A stretch of 64,000 nucleotides of DNA, taken from assembly GCF_000422585.1 (NCBI RefSeq), contig NZ_AUGI01000035.1, positions 1 to 64,000 on the forward strand, given 5' to 3'. A program made the translations under genes and the position numbers. Positions 16,529-24,701 of this stretch are shown here, piece after piece. How positions within the stretch are numbered: position 1 is the first letter of the stretch; each line of letters begins with the position of its first letter. This DNA comes from Hugenholtzia roseola DSM 9546 (lineage in GTDB: Bacteria; Bacteroidota; Bacteroidia; Cytophagales; Bernardetiaceae). The notes below the pieces were generated by a model. That model did not search any database, was not told the origin of the DNA, and saw only the letters and a program-made list of their open reading frames with translations.

Positions 16529-18223
16529 ATGAAAGCAGAATACGAAGAAAATTCTTTTTTACAAAAAAAACATGGTATTTTTTTCACCCCCCTACCCTTT
16601 GCGCAAAAAGCCCTCGAATACGTAGAAAAAGCGTTGGGAAAGGCTTGGTGGAAAACAGGGAAATATCGCCTTTGGGACATGGCGGCAGGAACGGGAAACT
16701 TGGAATATCACCTGCCGACCGAAGCCCTGCCCTTTTGCTACCTTAGCACGCTTTACAAGGAAGATGTAGAGCATTGCGAAAAATTGTTTCCAAAAGCTAC
16801 TATTTTTCAATACGATTATTTGAATGATGATGTTGGAAATGTCTTTTTAAATAGACAAGCTCACCTTTTCAATATCACTTGGAAACTGCCCGAAAAACTG
16901 CGACAAGACCTTGCAGACCCCAATCTCACTTGGATTATCCTTATCAATCCGCCTTTTGCAACCAGCTCGACGGCAGGATTTAAGGGCGACAGTAAAAAAG
17001 ATGTGAGCGATACACAGGTTAGAAAAAAAATGCACGAAGAGGGTTTGGGCGAAGTAAGTCGTGAACTTTTCGCTCAATTTTTGTATCGCATTAAATACGA
17101 ATTTGACAACAAAAAAACTTTTTTAGGGCTTTTTTCAAAAATAAAATACCTAAATTCAAACAACGACCAACGCCTGCGCGACCAAGTTTTTCGCTACCAA
17201 TTTGAAAATGGTTTTGTATTCTCTTCGGCAAACTTTGCAGGCACGAGCAAAACTTCTGCCTTTCCTGTGGGCTTTTTATTTTGGAATCTGGACAAAGAAA
17301 ACGAAATAGAAAAGCAAGAAATAGTAGTCGATGTTTTCGATAGCGAAGTGCAAAAATATACGCAAAAACATATCAAAACAGAAAGTAGAGAAAAATTCCT
17401 ATCAAAATGGATAAAGCGCGAATCTGCAACAGAGATTTTTCCACCTCTTAGTTCGGCAATTACAGTAAAAACAAATACAAAAGATGTACGCGATAGGATT
17501 AGCAAAGACTTTTTGGCTTCTTTTATGTGCGTGAGCAACGATTTCCAACATCAAAGCAAAACTTGTTTTCTTTCCGCTCCTTATGTAAGTGCAGGCGCGT
17601 TTTCGGTTACGCCCCAAAATTTTGAGCAAGCCATGGTTATTCATGCCGTTCGCCGTCTGCCAAAAGCCACTTGGCTTAACGACCGCGACCAATTTATGCA
17701 GCCCGATAAAAATTTGCCCACCGATTTTATTCTCGATTGTGCTGTGTGGAATTTATTTTCTACCACAAACTTAACTGCTTCCTTGCGCAATATTTCCTAC
17801 AAAAATGAAATTTATCAGATAGAAAATCATTTTTTCCCTTTTCTGAAAGCCGAAATTTCACAATGGAAAATAAGCGATTCTGATGTACGCGATAGCCTTT
17901 TGGCTCATTCAGAGGAGCGTTTTATGGCGCAATGGTTGGAAAAAAACAAAACGCAGTTTTCCGAAGAAGCCCTTGCCGTTTTAGCGGCTGGAAAAGCACT
18001 TTGGCAATTTTATTTTGAGCATCTAAACGAGCTTAACACGCCCAAATTTAAAATACAAACGTGGGACGCAGGCTATTGGCAAGTCAGAAATGCCCTTGCC
18101 GACCAAAATATAGGTGAAAAAGAAACGTTATTTTTAAAACAAAAGCACAACCTACTAAAAGCCAAACTTCTACCACAGGTCTATGAATTGGGCTTTTTAG
18201 CAAAAGAAAATTTGGAATATTAG
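16529..18223 (+). CDS. Methyltransferase-only paralogue of the type IIG-like enzyme
   Basis: A 564-residue protein colinear with residues 271-834 of the preceding protein but lacking the nuclease domain. FFTPLPFAQK, DMAAGTGN (from residue 50) and NPPF are intact, so methylation should be possible. Catalytic and C-terminal blocks are almost identical in DNA to the upstream gene. The middle (about residues 195-430, the likely target-recognition region) is clearly diverged. Start is the ATG at 16529, one base after the upstream stop, so translation is probably coupled. It is likely a companion modification enzyme, either for the other strand of an asymmetric site or as backup protection. Confidence 0.8.
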   Translation: MKAEYEENSFLQKKHGIFFTPLPFAQKALEYVEKALGKAWWKTGKYRLWDMAAGTGNLEYHLPTEALPFCYLSTLYKEDVEHCEKLFPKATIFQYDYLNDDVGNVFLNRQAHLFNITWKLPEKLRQDLADPNLTWIILINPPFATSSTAGFKGDSKKDVSDTQVRKKMHEEGLGEVSRELFAQFLYRIKYEFDNKKTFLGLFSKIKYLNSNNDQRLRDQVFRYQFENGFVFSSANFAGTSKTSAFPVGFLFWNLDKENEIEKQEIVVDVFDSEVQKYTQKHIKTESREKFLSKWIKRESATEIFPPLSSAITVKTNTKDVRDRISKDFLASFMCVSNDFQHQSKTCFLSAPYVSAGAFSVTPQNFEQAMVIHAVRRLPKATWLNDRDQFMQPDKNLPTDFILDCAVWNLFSTTNLTASLRNISYKNEIYQIENHFFPFLKAEISQWKISDSDVRDSLLAHSEERFMAQWLEKNKTQFSEEALAVLAAGKALWQFYFEHLNELNTPKFKIQTWDAGYWQVRNALADQNIGEKETLFLKQKHNLLKAKLLPQVYELGFLAKENLEY

Positions 18224-18245
18224 ACCCAAACTTGACATAAAGAAA

Positions 18246-18266
18246 GGACAAGGCAATGCCTTGTCC
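18246..18266. repeat. Palindrome core between convergent genes
   Basis: GGACAAGGCA-a-TGCCTTGTCC is a perfect 10-bp inverted repeat lying between the convergent methyltransferase and fabD genes. It could act as a bidirectional stem-loop, but no T-run follows. Confidence 0.7.
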
Positions 18267-18300
18267 GAAGATTGTAATAAAGTGGCGCGTTCCTGCTATT

Positions 18301-19182
18301 TTAAGCCAAAACCAAAGAAGAGGTATTGCCCTGACGGTATATTTTTTTGACCAAGCCCTGCAAAACATTCCCCGGTCCTACTTCTATGAAATCAGTAGCA
18401 CCAGCTTGCTGCATTTGCGTAATGGTCTGTGTCCAGCGCACAGGAGCGGTAAGTTGTGCAATCAGATTTGCCTTAATTTGTTGTGTATCAAGGTGCGGTT
18501 TGGCATCTACATTTTGAAAAATCGGGCAGATGGGCGTTTGGAAAGTGGTCTTTTCAATCGCTTCGGCTAATTGCGCACGTGCAGGCTCCATCAGCGGCGA
18601 GTGAAATGCGCCCCCTACCGAAAGCAAAACTGCGCGTTTTGCCCCTGCTGCCTTTAATTTGTCGCAAGCCAATTCTACCCCTTTGAAAGTACCCGAAATC
18701 ACGACCTGCCCAGGGCTATTGAAATTTGCCGCCACTACCACCTCTTCGATAGAGGCGCAGGCTTCTTCTACCACTTCATCGGTTGTACCCAAAATTGCCG
18801 CCATTGTAGAGGGCGCAAGTTCGCAGGCTTTCTGCATGGCATTGGCACGCACCTGCACCAAGCGCAAACCGTCGGCAAAAGAGAGGGTACGGTTTGCAAC
18901 TAAGGCGGAAAATTCGCCCAAAGAGTGTCCTGCTACCATGTCGGGGGCAAAATCAGGAGTAAGCAAAGCCAAGACGACAGAATGGAGGAAGATGGCAGGT
19001 TGCGTTACTTTGGTCTGTTTGAGGTCTTCTTCGCTGCCTTCAAACATAATATCGGTGAGGCGGAAGCCCAAAATTTCATTTGCCTGCTCGAAAAGTTGGC
19101 GGCTTTCTTCGGAATAGTGGTATAAATCCTTTGCCATGCCTGCAAATTGCGACCCCTGACCGGGAAAAAGATATGCTTTCAT
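18301..19182 (-). CDS. fabD: Malonyl-CoA:ACP transacylase
   Basis: A 293-residue enzyme that transfers malonyl from CoA to acyl carrier protein for fatty-acid synthesis. FPGQGSQ (6-12) and GHSLGE with nucleophile Ser87 are present, and VGGAFHSPLM carries the catalytic His. EVGPGNVLQGLVKK is the usual C-terminal motif. I start at the ATG at 19182 (MKAYLFPGQGSQ). Upstream codons fall in the leader next to the family B repeat. No other fab gene is adjacent. A B-family element sits in its likely 5' leader. Confidence 0.93.
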   Translation of the reverse strand: MKAYLFPGQGSQFAGMAKDLYHYSEESRQLFEQANEILGFRLTDIMFEGSEEDLKQTKVTQPAIFLHSVVLALLTPDFAPDMVAGHSLGEFSALVANRTLSFADGLRLVQVRANAMQKACELAPSTMAAILGTTDEVVEEACASIEEVVVAANFNSPGQVVISGTFKGVELACDKLKAAGAKRAVLLSVGGAFHSPLMEPARAQLAEAIEKTTFQTPICPIFQNVDAKPHLDTQQIKANLIAQLTAPVRWTQTITQMQQAGATDFIEVGPGNVLQGLVKKIYRQGNTSSLVLA

Positions 19183-19220
19183 ATAAATTTTGAAAATAAG
19201 TTTGGGAATTGATGGTGAGG

Positions 19221-19440
19221 GGCGTTGTTGCAACGATAAAAGTCTTAAATGCACGCCACCCCAAACCCCGCCCCCATAGGGCGGGGCTTTGATTTGGCAT
19301 CATTTTTTTTGCATTTATGCAAAAAAAATGATTTGGCTTTCGAACCCTCCCCTATGGGGGGAGGGCAGGGTGGGGGTTCAGCAGGTTTGCGCGAAGTACA
19401 AAACCCCGTTTTTTGACTTTCTGACCGTTGTAACAACGCC
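19221..19440 (+). mobile_element. Family B MITE-like element, intact copy (B2)
   Basis: A 220-bp element with 15-bp terminal inverted repeats, GGCGTTGTTGCAACG (19221-19235) and CGTTGTAACAACGCC (19426-19440), one mismatch. Flanks TGGTGAGG (19213-19220) and TGGTAAGG (19441-19448) look like an 8-bp target duplication with one change. Inside, CCCCGCCCCCATAGGGCGGGG, and CCCTCCCCTATGGGGGGAGGG frame a perfect 34-bp palindrome (19299-19332, ATCATTTT-rich arms). Confidence 0.88.
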
Positions 19441-19455
19441 TGGTAAGGCAGAAAG

Positions 19456-19463
19456 CAAAGTTA
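19456..19463 (-). promoter_or_regulatory. Possible -7 box of fabD
   Basis: TAACTTTG on the minus strand matches TAnnTTTG. If used, the whole B element lies in the fabD 5' untranslated leader. Single-box evidence only. Confidence 0.35.
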
Positions 19464-19515
19464 CGCAAATCTTGGTTTCTTGCTTTTTGCCTACTTTCTG
19501 CCCACTTCTTGTTAT

Positions 19516-21579
19516 TTATTTCTTTCCGCCTACTTCATAGACCACTTTCCACCTATCGCCCTTTCCTACCTCGCGCTGCCCCGCTACAATTTTGCGAATT
19601 TTGAAAGGCGGGAATTTGGGTGCAAAGCGAAAATCCTCGCCTTTGCGTATCATTTCAGGATAAACCAAGATGGCAGGCGAAATAAAGCCCTGTTTTGCTT
19701 CTTTGCGCAGTGTTTCGGGCAGGCTTTCCAAATCTTCGGGGTATAACCAAAGGTAGAGTTGCTGCTCAAAGTCAGAGGGTTGGGCATTGCGCTTGAAAAA
19801 AGTGATTTTCTGATTTTTTTCGTCGTAATAGACCTCAAAAATGTCTTTGATGATAAGTTCGCCTTCGGGAACTTCCACACGCTGCTTCCTTCCGTCGGGA
19901 TTTCTACCTGCCAAGATGCCCTCACGCGTAGGGCGTTGGTCTATCTTCCACGTAAAATTTTCTAAGCGGTTATTAGTAGAATCTACTTTTTGTGGGGGAA
20001 CTACCTTTCCTTCGGGGCTTTGCAGAAAACGAATCTCTTTAATTTGGTTCGAATCGGCAAAATAGATGTGAATATTGCTACACTTGATATAATTTAGTCC
20101 CTTCCAGACGGCGCGTTTTTGGGTTTCTTCCAAAAGGTGATAAATACTTTCGCCGTTTCCACTGATAAGGACGCGCTGTATCTGACTTAGGGTATCAAAA
20201 TGCGCCTCCAAATCGCGCCCCTTTATTTGGTCGAATTGCCCGAAACGATTTTGCGATACCACAAAGGCTTTTTCTTTGATGTCGAGCCGCTCTAAGCGGT
20301 TTTCTATCATCTTTGCCTTAATGTTTTTGCCTGAAAGTTGGTTGATTTCTGCCCAAATATAAGGGTCGAAGTCGAGATAGATAAGGGAATCGGCAAGGTC
20401 GTAGGAAAGCGAATCGCAGATGGCTTGAAAGTCGCGTGTGTAGATGCGTACTTTGCGGTAGGCAAACATTTTTTGTTTGCTCGGAATGGTGTCATTATTG
20501 GCAATAATCGTATCTGCCGCCACAAAGAGCGTATCGCCCTCCAAAGGGCGAATCAGAAGCGCGTTGCCGTAGGCTTCAAGGCTTCGCTCGATGCCGTCGT
20601 AGTAGGCTTGGTCGCCATAAAGGGTCGTTTTTTCTTTTTTGTAATAGAGTTTGACATCGCCTTTCGCAACTCCCTTTTCCTTCACATTGTCAAAATCCAC
20701 GAAGCGGGCATCGATGATATACTCTTTATTTTCGAGCTTGGTGCGTCCAGTGGCATTGGGCGAACCTTTCATGACTCCCGTTGTGGTATTGTAGGTGCTT
20801 CCTTTTTGGGCTTCTATGCGTCCGTCGCGCGTTCTGACGATGGCTTCTTCATCAAAATAGGCGATTTTGGTATTGGTATCATAGGTAATGGAATCGCCAT
20901 CGACAAAGGTATCTTGCCCTCGCACCTGTACCTTTCCTGCAAAGGTCGCGATTTTGGTGTCGGTATTGTAGTAGCCGCGCTCACTGGTAAGGTTCGATTG
21001 TCGGTCATAGACCGTTCCGCCGTCGTAGTAATAAGCCACGCGACGGTGCATGTCGTAATTCATGCGTTGCGTGCGTACCGTTTTTTCTTGGTCTTGTAAG
21101 ACGACATTGCCCCATAATTCGGCTAATTTGGTATTGCCATTGTAGAAAAGCGTATCGCCTACAAGGGTTACACTGTCATTTTCTACAAAGCGGATATTGC
21201 CATAGGCTTCGATATGATTGCGGTCTAAATACTGATAGGCAGTATCGCAGAACATCAGCGTATTTTTCTGCTTAAATTGTACCTGCTTTTCTTTGTCGCG
21301 CCGCACGATACGGATTTTTTCACCATTGGGCAAAACATCACCCTCCAACTCACCTGCATAGAGCATCTCGACGCGCTGCATGGGCGTATTGACCGTATCA
21401 ATGGGGTCTATTTGGGGAATGACAGCAGGCAGAGAATCCTTGTGGTAGGTAGGCGACTGCACCTGCTTCTTGTCTTGCGCCCCAAGCGGACTAAGGCTTG
21501 TAAAGGTTAGGACAAGCAACCCCACGAAAAAAAAACGCACCCCAAGGCGCAGTTGAGAAAAGACAAGCTCTATAATCAT
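19516..21579 (-). CDS. OstA-like (LptA/LptD N-terminal type) LPS transport protein
   Basis: A 687-residue exported protein with a signal peptide (hydrophobic stretch FFFVGLLVLTFTSL, cleavage near GAQ). It is built of repeated beta-strand units characteristic of the OstA/LptA jellyroll, such as YGNIRFVENDSVTLVGDTLFY and YGDQAYYDGIERSLEAYGNA. It probably forms part of the periplasmic bridge that carries lipopolysaccharide to the outer membrane. The family is widespread in Bacteroidota as a large OstA-like protein. I use the ATG at 21579 (MIIELVFSQ). The -7 box at 21621-21628 supports it. Confidence 0.82.
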   Translation of the reverse strand: MIIELVFSQLRLGVRFFFVGLLVLTFTSLSPLGAQDKKQVQSPTYHKDSLPAVIPQIDPIDTVNTPMQRVEMLYAGELEGDVLPNGEKIRIVRRDKEKQVQFKQKNTLMFCDTAYQYLDRNHIEAYGNIRFVENDSVTLVGDTLFYNGNTKLAELWGNVVLQDQEKTVRTQRMNYDMHRRVAYYYDGGTVYDRQSNLTSERGYYNTDTKIATFAGKVQVRGQDTFVDGDSITYDTNTKIAYFDEEAIVRTRDGRIEAQKGSTYNTTTGVMKGSPNATGRTKLENKEYIIDARFVDFDNVKEKGVAKGDVKLYYKKEKTTLYGDQAYYDGIERSLEAYGNALLIRPLEGDTLFVAADTIIANNDTIPSKQKMFAYRKVRIYTRDFQAICDSLSYDLADSLIYLDFDPYIWAEINQLSGKNIKAKMIENRLERLDIKEKAFVVSQNRFGQFDQIKGRDLEAHFDTLSQIQRVLISGNGESIYHLLEETQKRAVWKGLNYIKCSNIHIYFADSNQIKEIRFLQSPEGKVVPPQKVDSTNNRLENFTWKIDQRPTREGILAGRNPDGRKQRVEVPEGELIIKDIFEVYYDEKNQKITFFKRNAQPSDFEQQLYLWLYPEDLESLPETLRKEAKQGFISPAILVYPEMIRKGEDFRFAPKFPPFKIRKIVAGQREVGKGDRWKVVYEVGGKK

Positions 21580-21620
21580 ATCAAATCTGATAAAACAAAG
21601 AAAAAGCGGCAAAAGAATTA

Positions 21621-21628
21621 CAAAGGTA
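21621..21628 (-). promoter_or_regulatory. -7 box of the OstA-like gene promoter
   Basis: TACCTTTG on the minus strand, 41 bp upstream of the ATG at 21579. A TTG lies 23 bp further upstream. Confidence 0.5.
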
Positions 21629-21710
21629 GCGCAAACTTCGCAAATCGAGTGCAAATCCTACCCAAGCGGGCAGAGTTTTGGGCTTTTTTAACGCAGGCGA
21701 GCCATTTGGC

Positions 21711-21826
21711 ACGAAATAAAATTTGGCTAAAATCCTGCTTTTGGGTCTGCAAACCCTTTTCTATTTCAATCTCACTTCGGAAAAGGCAGTGCCTACATTC
21801 AAACCCAACTTTTAGAGCCTAAAACT
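21711..21826 (-). repeat. Family A repeat, diverged copy
   Basis: Contains ACGAAATAAAATTTGGC, GGGTCTGCAAACCC, TTTCAATCTCACTTCGG and AAAGGCAGTGCC in family order, ending with CTTTTAGAGCCTAAAACT just before the stop of the Panacea partner gene. Confidence 0.6.
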
Positions 21827-21832
21827 GCGAAA

Positions 21833-22267
21833 TTAGGGGGTAGGAAGCCTTTGTTTCAATTCCTCCTCTATCAAAGGACTTGCCTGCAAACCTATCAAGA
21901 TTTGCTCATAGTATATTTCTGGAAGTTCTCCTTTAAAAGTCAGAAGCCCTTGATTGTACTTAGCCGCAAATTCTGAAAGTGTGTAGATATGTGTTTCGTT
22001 ACAATTTACATAGGTAGGCAGGCTAAAAACAGCAGCAGTACCCGCAGGAATATAAACCAACGTTTGTGTGGGCAAATTTCGGCTTTCTACAAAGCGTTTG
22101 ATGGTTTCAAACTGTGAGGTGCAACAAGATAAAATGAGCAAATCTGCCTCTGTTCGAGCAATGCAAACGTAATAGTGGGGCTGGGGACTGTTCAGCCTAT
22201 TTGAAGCAAAATAGTATATCTTCTTAGCCTCTATACTTTCAAGAAACAAAGACATAGGAATTTCCAT
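21833..22267 (-). CDS. Candidate toxin/partner of the Panacea protein
   Basis: A 144-residue protein with no signal peptide or membrane segment. The N-terminal third (KKIYYFASNRLNSPQPHYYV followed by CIART) is beta-rich and somewhat like the opening of PemK/MazF-type toxins (H-[YV]-hydrophobic after a polar loop), but I cannot confirm that fold. The gene starts at the ATG at 22267, seven bases after the upstream stop. A TTG at 22282 would make the genes overlap. Its position directly behind a Panacea-domain gene is the main reason to call it a toxin candidate. Confidence 0.55.
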   Translation of the reverse strand: MEIPMSLFLESIEAKKIYYFASNRLNSPQPHYYVCIARTEADLLILSCCTSQFETIKRFVESRNLPTQTLVYIPAGTAAVFSLPTYVNCNETHIYTLSEFAAKYNQGLLTFKGELPEIYYEQILIGLQASPLIEEELKQRLPTP

Positions 22268-22274
22268 CTTCTTT

Positions 22275-22853
22275 TCAGACAAAGTAAAGCGATTTGGAAA
22301 TTTCTAAAAAATCCTCGCTTTCGTTGAAAATTTCTATTGATAATTGAGGGGGGATTTTTTCGAAAAAAAGTGCAAAGTCGATTTCAAAACGTGAGCAATT
22401 TCCTTGTTCAAGCAGTGCTTCATAGGCTCGCCATTCAGGAAATTGGTGAGAAAGTTCAGAAAGCGTAAAAGCGTCAAAATTGCCAAAAGCATCATAAATA
22501 AGACACAAACATTCTATGTCTGTTTTAGAAAATACACTTAAATCGGGCGAATTGATATGGCTATATTCATATTTTTCAAATTTCCCCAAAAAAAGACAAG
22601 TGTATTCCAATTCTACTTGGCTCAATAGGCGGTCGTTGTGTTCCAACAAATCTCTTGTAGAAGAAGCCACAGGACCGTAAGGCATGGCAAAATAAATATC
22701 GCCTGTAATGGTTCGGGCATATTTTCTAAGATGCAGCCTATCGGCAAGCCATATTAGCTTGATGGCTTTCATTTTATTGAGCCTTCCTCCACTTTTTTGA
22801 GCGAAAAAAGCCAAAGCCTGCACTGCCTTTTTGTAGTGAAAACCTATTGTCAT
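22275..22853 (-). CDS. Panacea-domain (DUF4065/SocA-like) antitoxin candidate
   Basis: A 192-residue protein. KMKAIKLIWLADRLHLRKYA and RTITGDIYFAMPYGPVAS (about residues 27-65) match the Panacea/DUF4065 core (KLxKLLYFAD...GPxxxGD.F.A..YGPV). Panacea domains neutralise many unrelated toxins, and SocA is the proteolysis-adaptor member. It is the first gene of a two-gene unit, with the partner starting seven bases after its stop. Such antitoxin-first order is common in type II modules. The C-terminal 80 residues are not recognised and may confer partner specificity. Confidence 0.78.
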   Translation of the reverse strand: MTIGFHYKKAVQALAFFAQKSGGRLNKMKAIKLIWLADRLHLRKYARTITGDIYFAMPYGPVASSTRDLLEHNDRLLSQVELEYTCLFLGKFEKYEYSHINSPDLSVFSKTDIECLCLIYDAFGNFDAFTLSELSHQFPEWRAYEALLEQGNCSRFEIDFALFFEKIPPQLSIEIFNESEDFLEISKSLYFV

Positions 22854-23042
22854 GGCGAATAGAAGTTAAAGATAAGTAATACTTGGCTAAGTTAGGGAAA
22901 AAAAAGCAAACAAACAACAGTTAGCAAGTATCGTATATTTTATGAAAAAATTACAAAATATACTTTCTACTCCTATAAGGATTTCGAAACCAAGATACTA
23001 CAAAGGCTACAAATTTTGGGACAAGATTTGTTCATCAAAGTT

Positions 23043-23321
23043 TTATATTTTTGTATAAAGATAAAACAAAAAGGCTAACTGTAAAATTGCAAAAATGGGC
23101 GCAGTGAAGATAAACTTTGGCTTTTGCGTCTTGTGGCGAAAGAGATACATGCCTATCCAAAGCCCTAAGCCGCCGAAAAGAAAGCCCTGCAATAAGAGCC
23201 GTACCTCTGGTATGCGACGCGCCTTTTTTTGGGCATTTCGCTTGTCTAAATAGACCAAAGCAAGCACAACGCCATTTTGTATCGCAAAAAGTAGCAGGAG
23301 GATAGGAAAAGAAAGGGTCAT
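23043..23321 (-). CDS. DUF1294-family small membrane protein
   Basis: A 92-residue protein with three hydrophobic segments. The central signature LDKRNAQKKARRIPE (DKxxA...RxPE) and GGLGLWIGMYLFRHKT are typical of DUF1294 (YdeB-like) proteins of unknown function. It starts at the ATG at 23321, four bases after the stop of the preceding gene, so it is the last cistron of a minus-strand run. Confidence 0.88.
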   Translation of the reverse strand: MTLSFPILLLLFAIQNGVVLALVYLDKRNAQKKARRIPEVRLLLQGFLFGGLGLWIGMYLFRHKTQKPKFIFTAPIFAILQLAFLFYLYTKI

Positions 23322-23325
23322 GATT

Positions 23326-23919
23326 TTAGTGAAATAAATGGTATAAAAGGTCGTCAAAAGGGAGTGGCTTTTCGTAGTTTCTATCGGAAAAGCGATTGGC
23401 TAAGAGGCGAATAAAACTCGGCTTGTCGTTAATTTTGATATACTCTATCAAGATATTGCCGTAAAGTTGGTGCATTTTTTCGAAATTCCCTGAAAAAGTG
23501 GGTTTTAGATAGTGTTTTTCTGTCGTCTTGACGTAGGTTTTAAGGTCTTCTATGCGCCGCTGCGAGGTATAAAGTTGGTAGGGCAGATTTTGATTTTTTA
23601 GAAGCAAGATTTTTTCTTTTAGAAAATCAAAGAAATATTGAAACTCTGCTGCACTCAAATCTTGGTGATAGGTGAGGGCAAAGCCCTGTGCAGGAAGCGT
23701 ATCGAAAAGATGCACTTCTATAAAAGTATTTGGCTCATTTTGCCTTTTGGTATGATATGCCAACTCTACTTCACTTTGTAGCCACTTCAAACGCTCACTT
23801 TTAGACCACGCCTCAAACGCTTCCTGCTCCTTTGCCGAGCGAAGCAAGGTTTCTTCTAAAATCGGAACGGCAGAGCGGTTTGGGAAAAGACGCGCCAAAA
23901 GGTTTTCTACGAAATTCAT
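23326..23919 (-). CDS. Hypothetical protein upstream of DUF1294
   Basis: A 197-residue protein, probably cytosolic, rich in aromatic and charged residues, with no signal peptide. I do not recognise a family. The gene begins at the ATG at 23919 (MNFVENLLARLF). Upstream codons would extend over the preceding intergenic spacer. It overlaps nothing and is tightly followed by DUF1294. Confidence 0.65.
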   Translation of the reverse strand: MNFVENLLARLFPNRSAVPILEETLLRSAKEQEAFEAWSKSERLKWLQSEVELAYHTKRQNEPNTFIEVHLFDTLPAQGFALTYHQDLSAAEFQYFFDFLKEKILLLKNQNLPYQLYTSQRRIEDLKTYVKTTEKHYLKPTFSGNFEKMHQLYGNILIEYIKINDKPSFIRLLANRFSDRNYEKPLPFDDLLYHLFH

Positions 23920-24045
23920 ACAAAGATTAGAAAAAGGTTTGTTTCGAAACCAAGACAAAAGCGATAAGGTTTTACAAAAAAAGCCCGTTCCTTTGGCTTT
24001 CCAAAAAATAAATCCCTGAAAAGTTTTTTCTTTTTTTTTGCACTT

Positions 24046-24690
24046 TCAGACCCAAATAACGCCCTCTTGCGTGTCGCCATAAGCCTTTGCCTTGCCCCCA
24101 GCAAAGCGAAAAGCCGTAAGCAATGCCAAAAGCGCATCTATCTGATGCCAATTTTCCACCTGCTCCAAAAGTTTTGGCAAGGGCGAATGAGGGGGAAGAA
24201 AGCCAAAAGCGGTAACGATAGCCGCTAAGTTGGGCTTCAAAAAGTCCTTTTCCTTTTTGTAACTAACATCTGATAACGACAATTCCTTTGCCAAAGCCGC
24301 AGGGTAGCCCTCTATAACGGTACAGCCCTGCTCTTGCGCCCAATCTTTAAATTGTATTGCCCTTGCCGTCAGTCCGCCCAAAAAAAGGGCAGACATCGCA
24401 CCCAAGATTTTATCGCCTTTCCTATAAAAATAGTCGCGTGTTGCGTCAGGTGCAAGGTTTCCGCTATAATAGGCAGGAAGCGAAAGTGGCGCATCAATGC
24501 AAAGGAGGGTTTCTTTTTTAGGAAGCTCGGAAAGCGTTTTTTCTAAAAAAAGGTCAGCATCTTGATTTTTAAGGCTCTGAAAAAGGCTTATTTTCGGCTC
24601 TGGATAGCCATTTTGAGCCATCTCTAAGCGTGCCAAAACGGTAGTTCCTGCTTTTTTAGCTCCAAAATCAATCCCGATAAGTTGCTGCAT
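24046..24690 (-). CDS. DUF429 RNase H-fold protein
   Basis: A 214-residue protein. LIGIDFGAKKAGTTVLA begins an RNase H-like fold, LLCIDAPLSLP supplies the second conserved acidic segment, and VIEGYPAALAK followed by HQIDALLALLTAFRFAGGKA matches the C-terminal DUF429 motifs (E.YP, DA..AA..A). DUF429 proteins are predicted nucleases of unknown role. I use the ATG at 24690, because the in-frame TTG at 24714 would overlap the upstream gene. Confidence 0.82.
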   Translation of the reverse strand: MQQLIGIDFGAKKAGTTVLARLEMAQNGYPEPKISLFQSLKNQDADLFLEKTLSELPKKETLLCIDAPLSLPAYYSGNLAPDATRDYFYRKGDKILGAMSALFLGGLTARAIQFKDWAQEQGCTVIEGYPAALAKELSLSDVSYKKEKDFLKPNLAAIVTAFGFLPPHSPLPKLLEQVENWHQIDALLALLTAFRFAGGKAKAYGDTQEGVIWV

Positions 24691-24701
24691 TTTTTTGTCA
24701 A

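Noticed and set aside
20338-21099. 253-residue plus-strand frame
   Set aside because: Antisense to the OstA-like gene, which has a signal peptide and family motifs.
21833-22282. TTG start at 22282 for the Panacea partner
   Set aside because: It would overlap the upstream gene by eight bases. The ATG at 22267 leaves a 7-bp gap and is preferred, although the TTG is not excluded.
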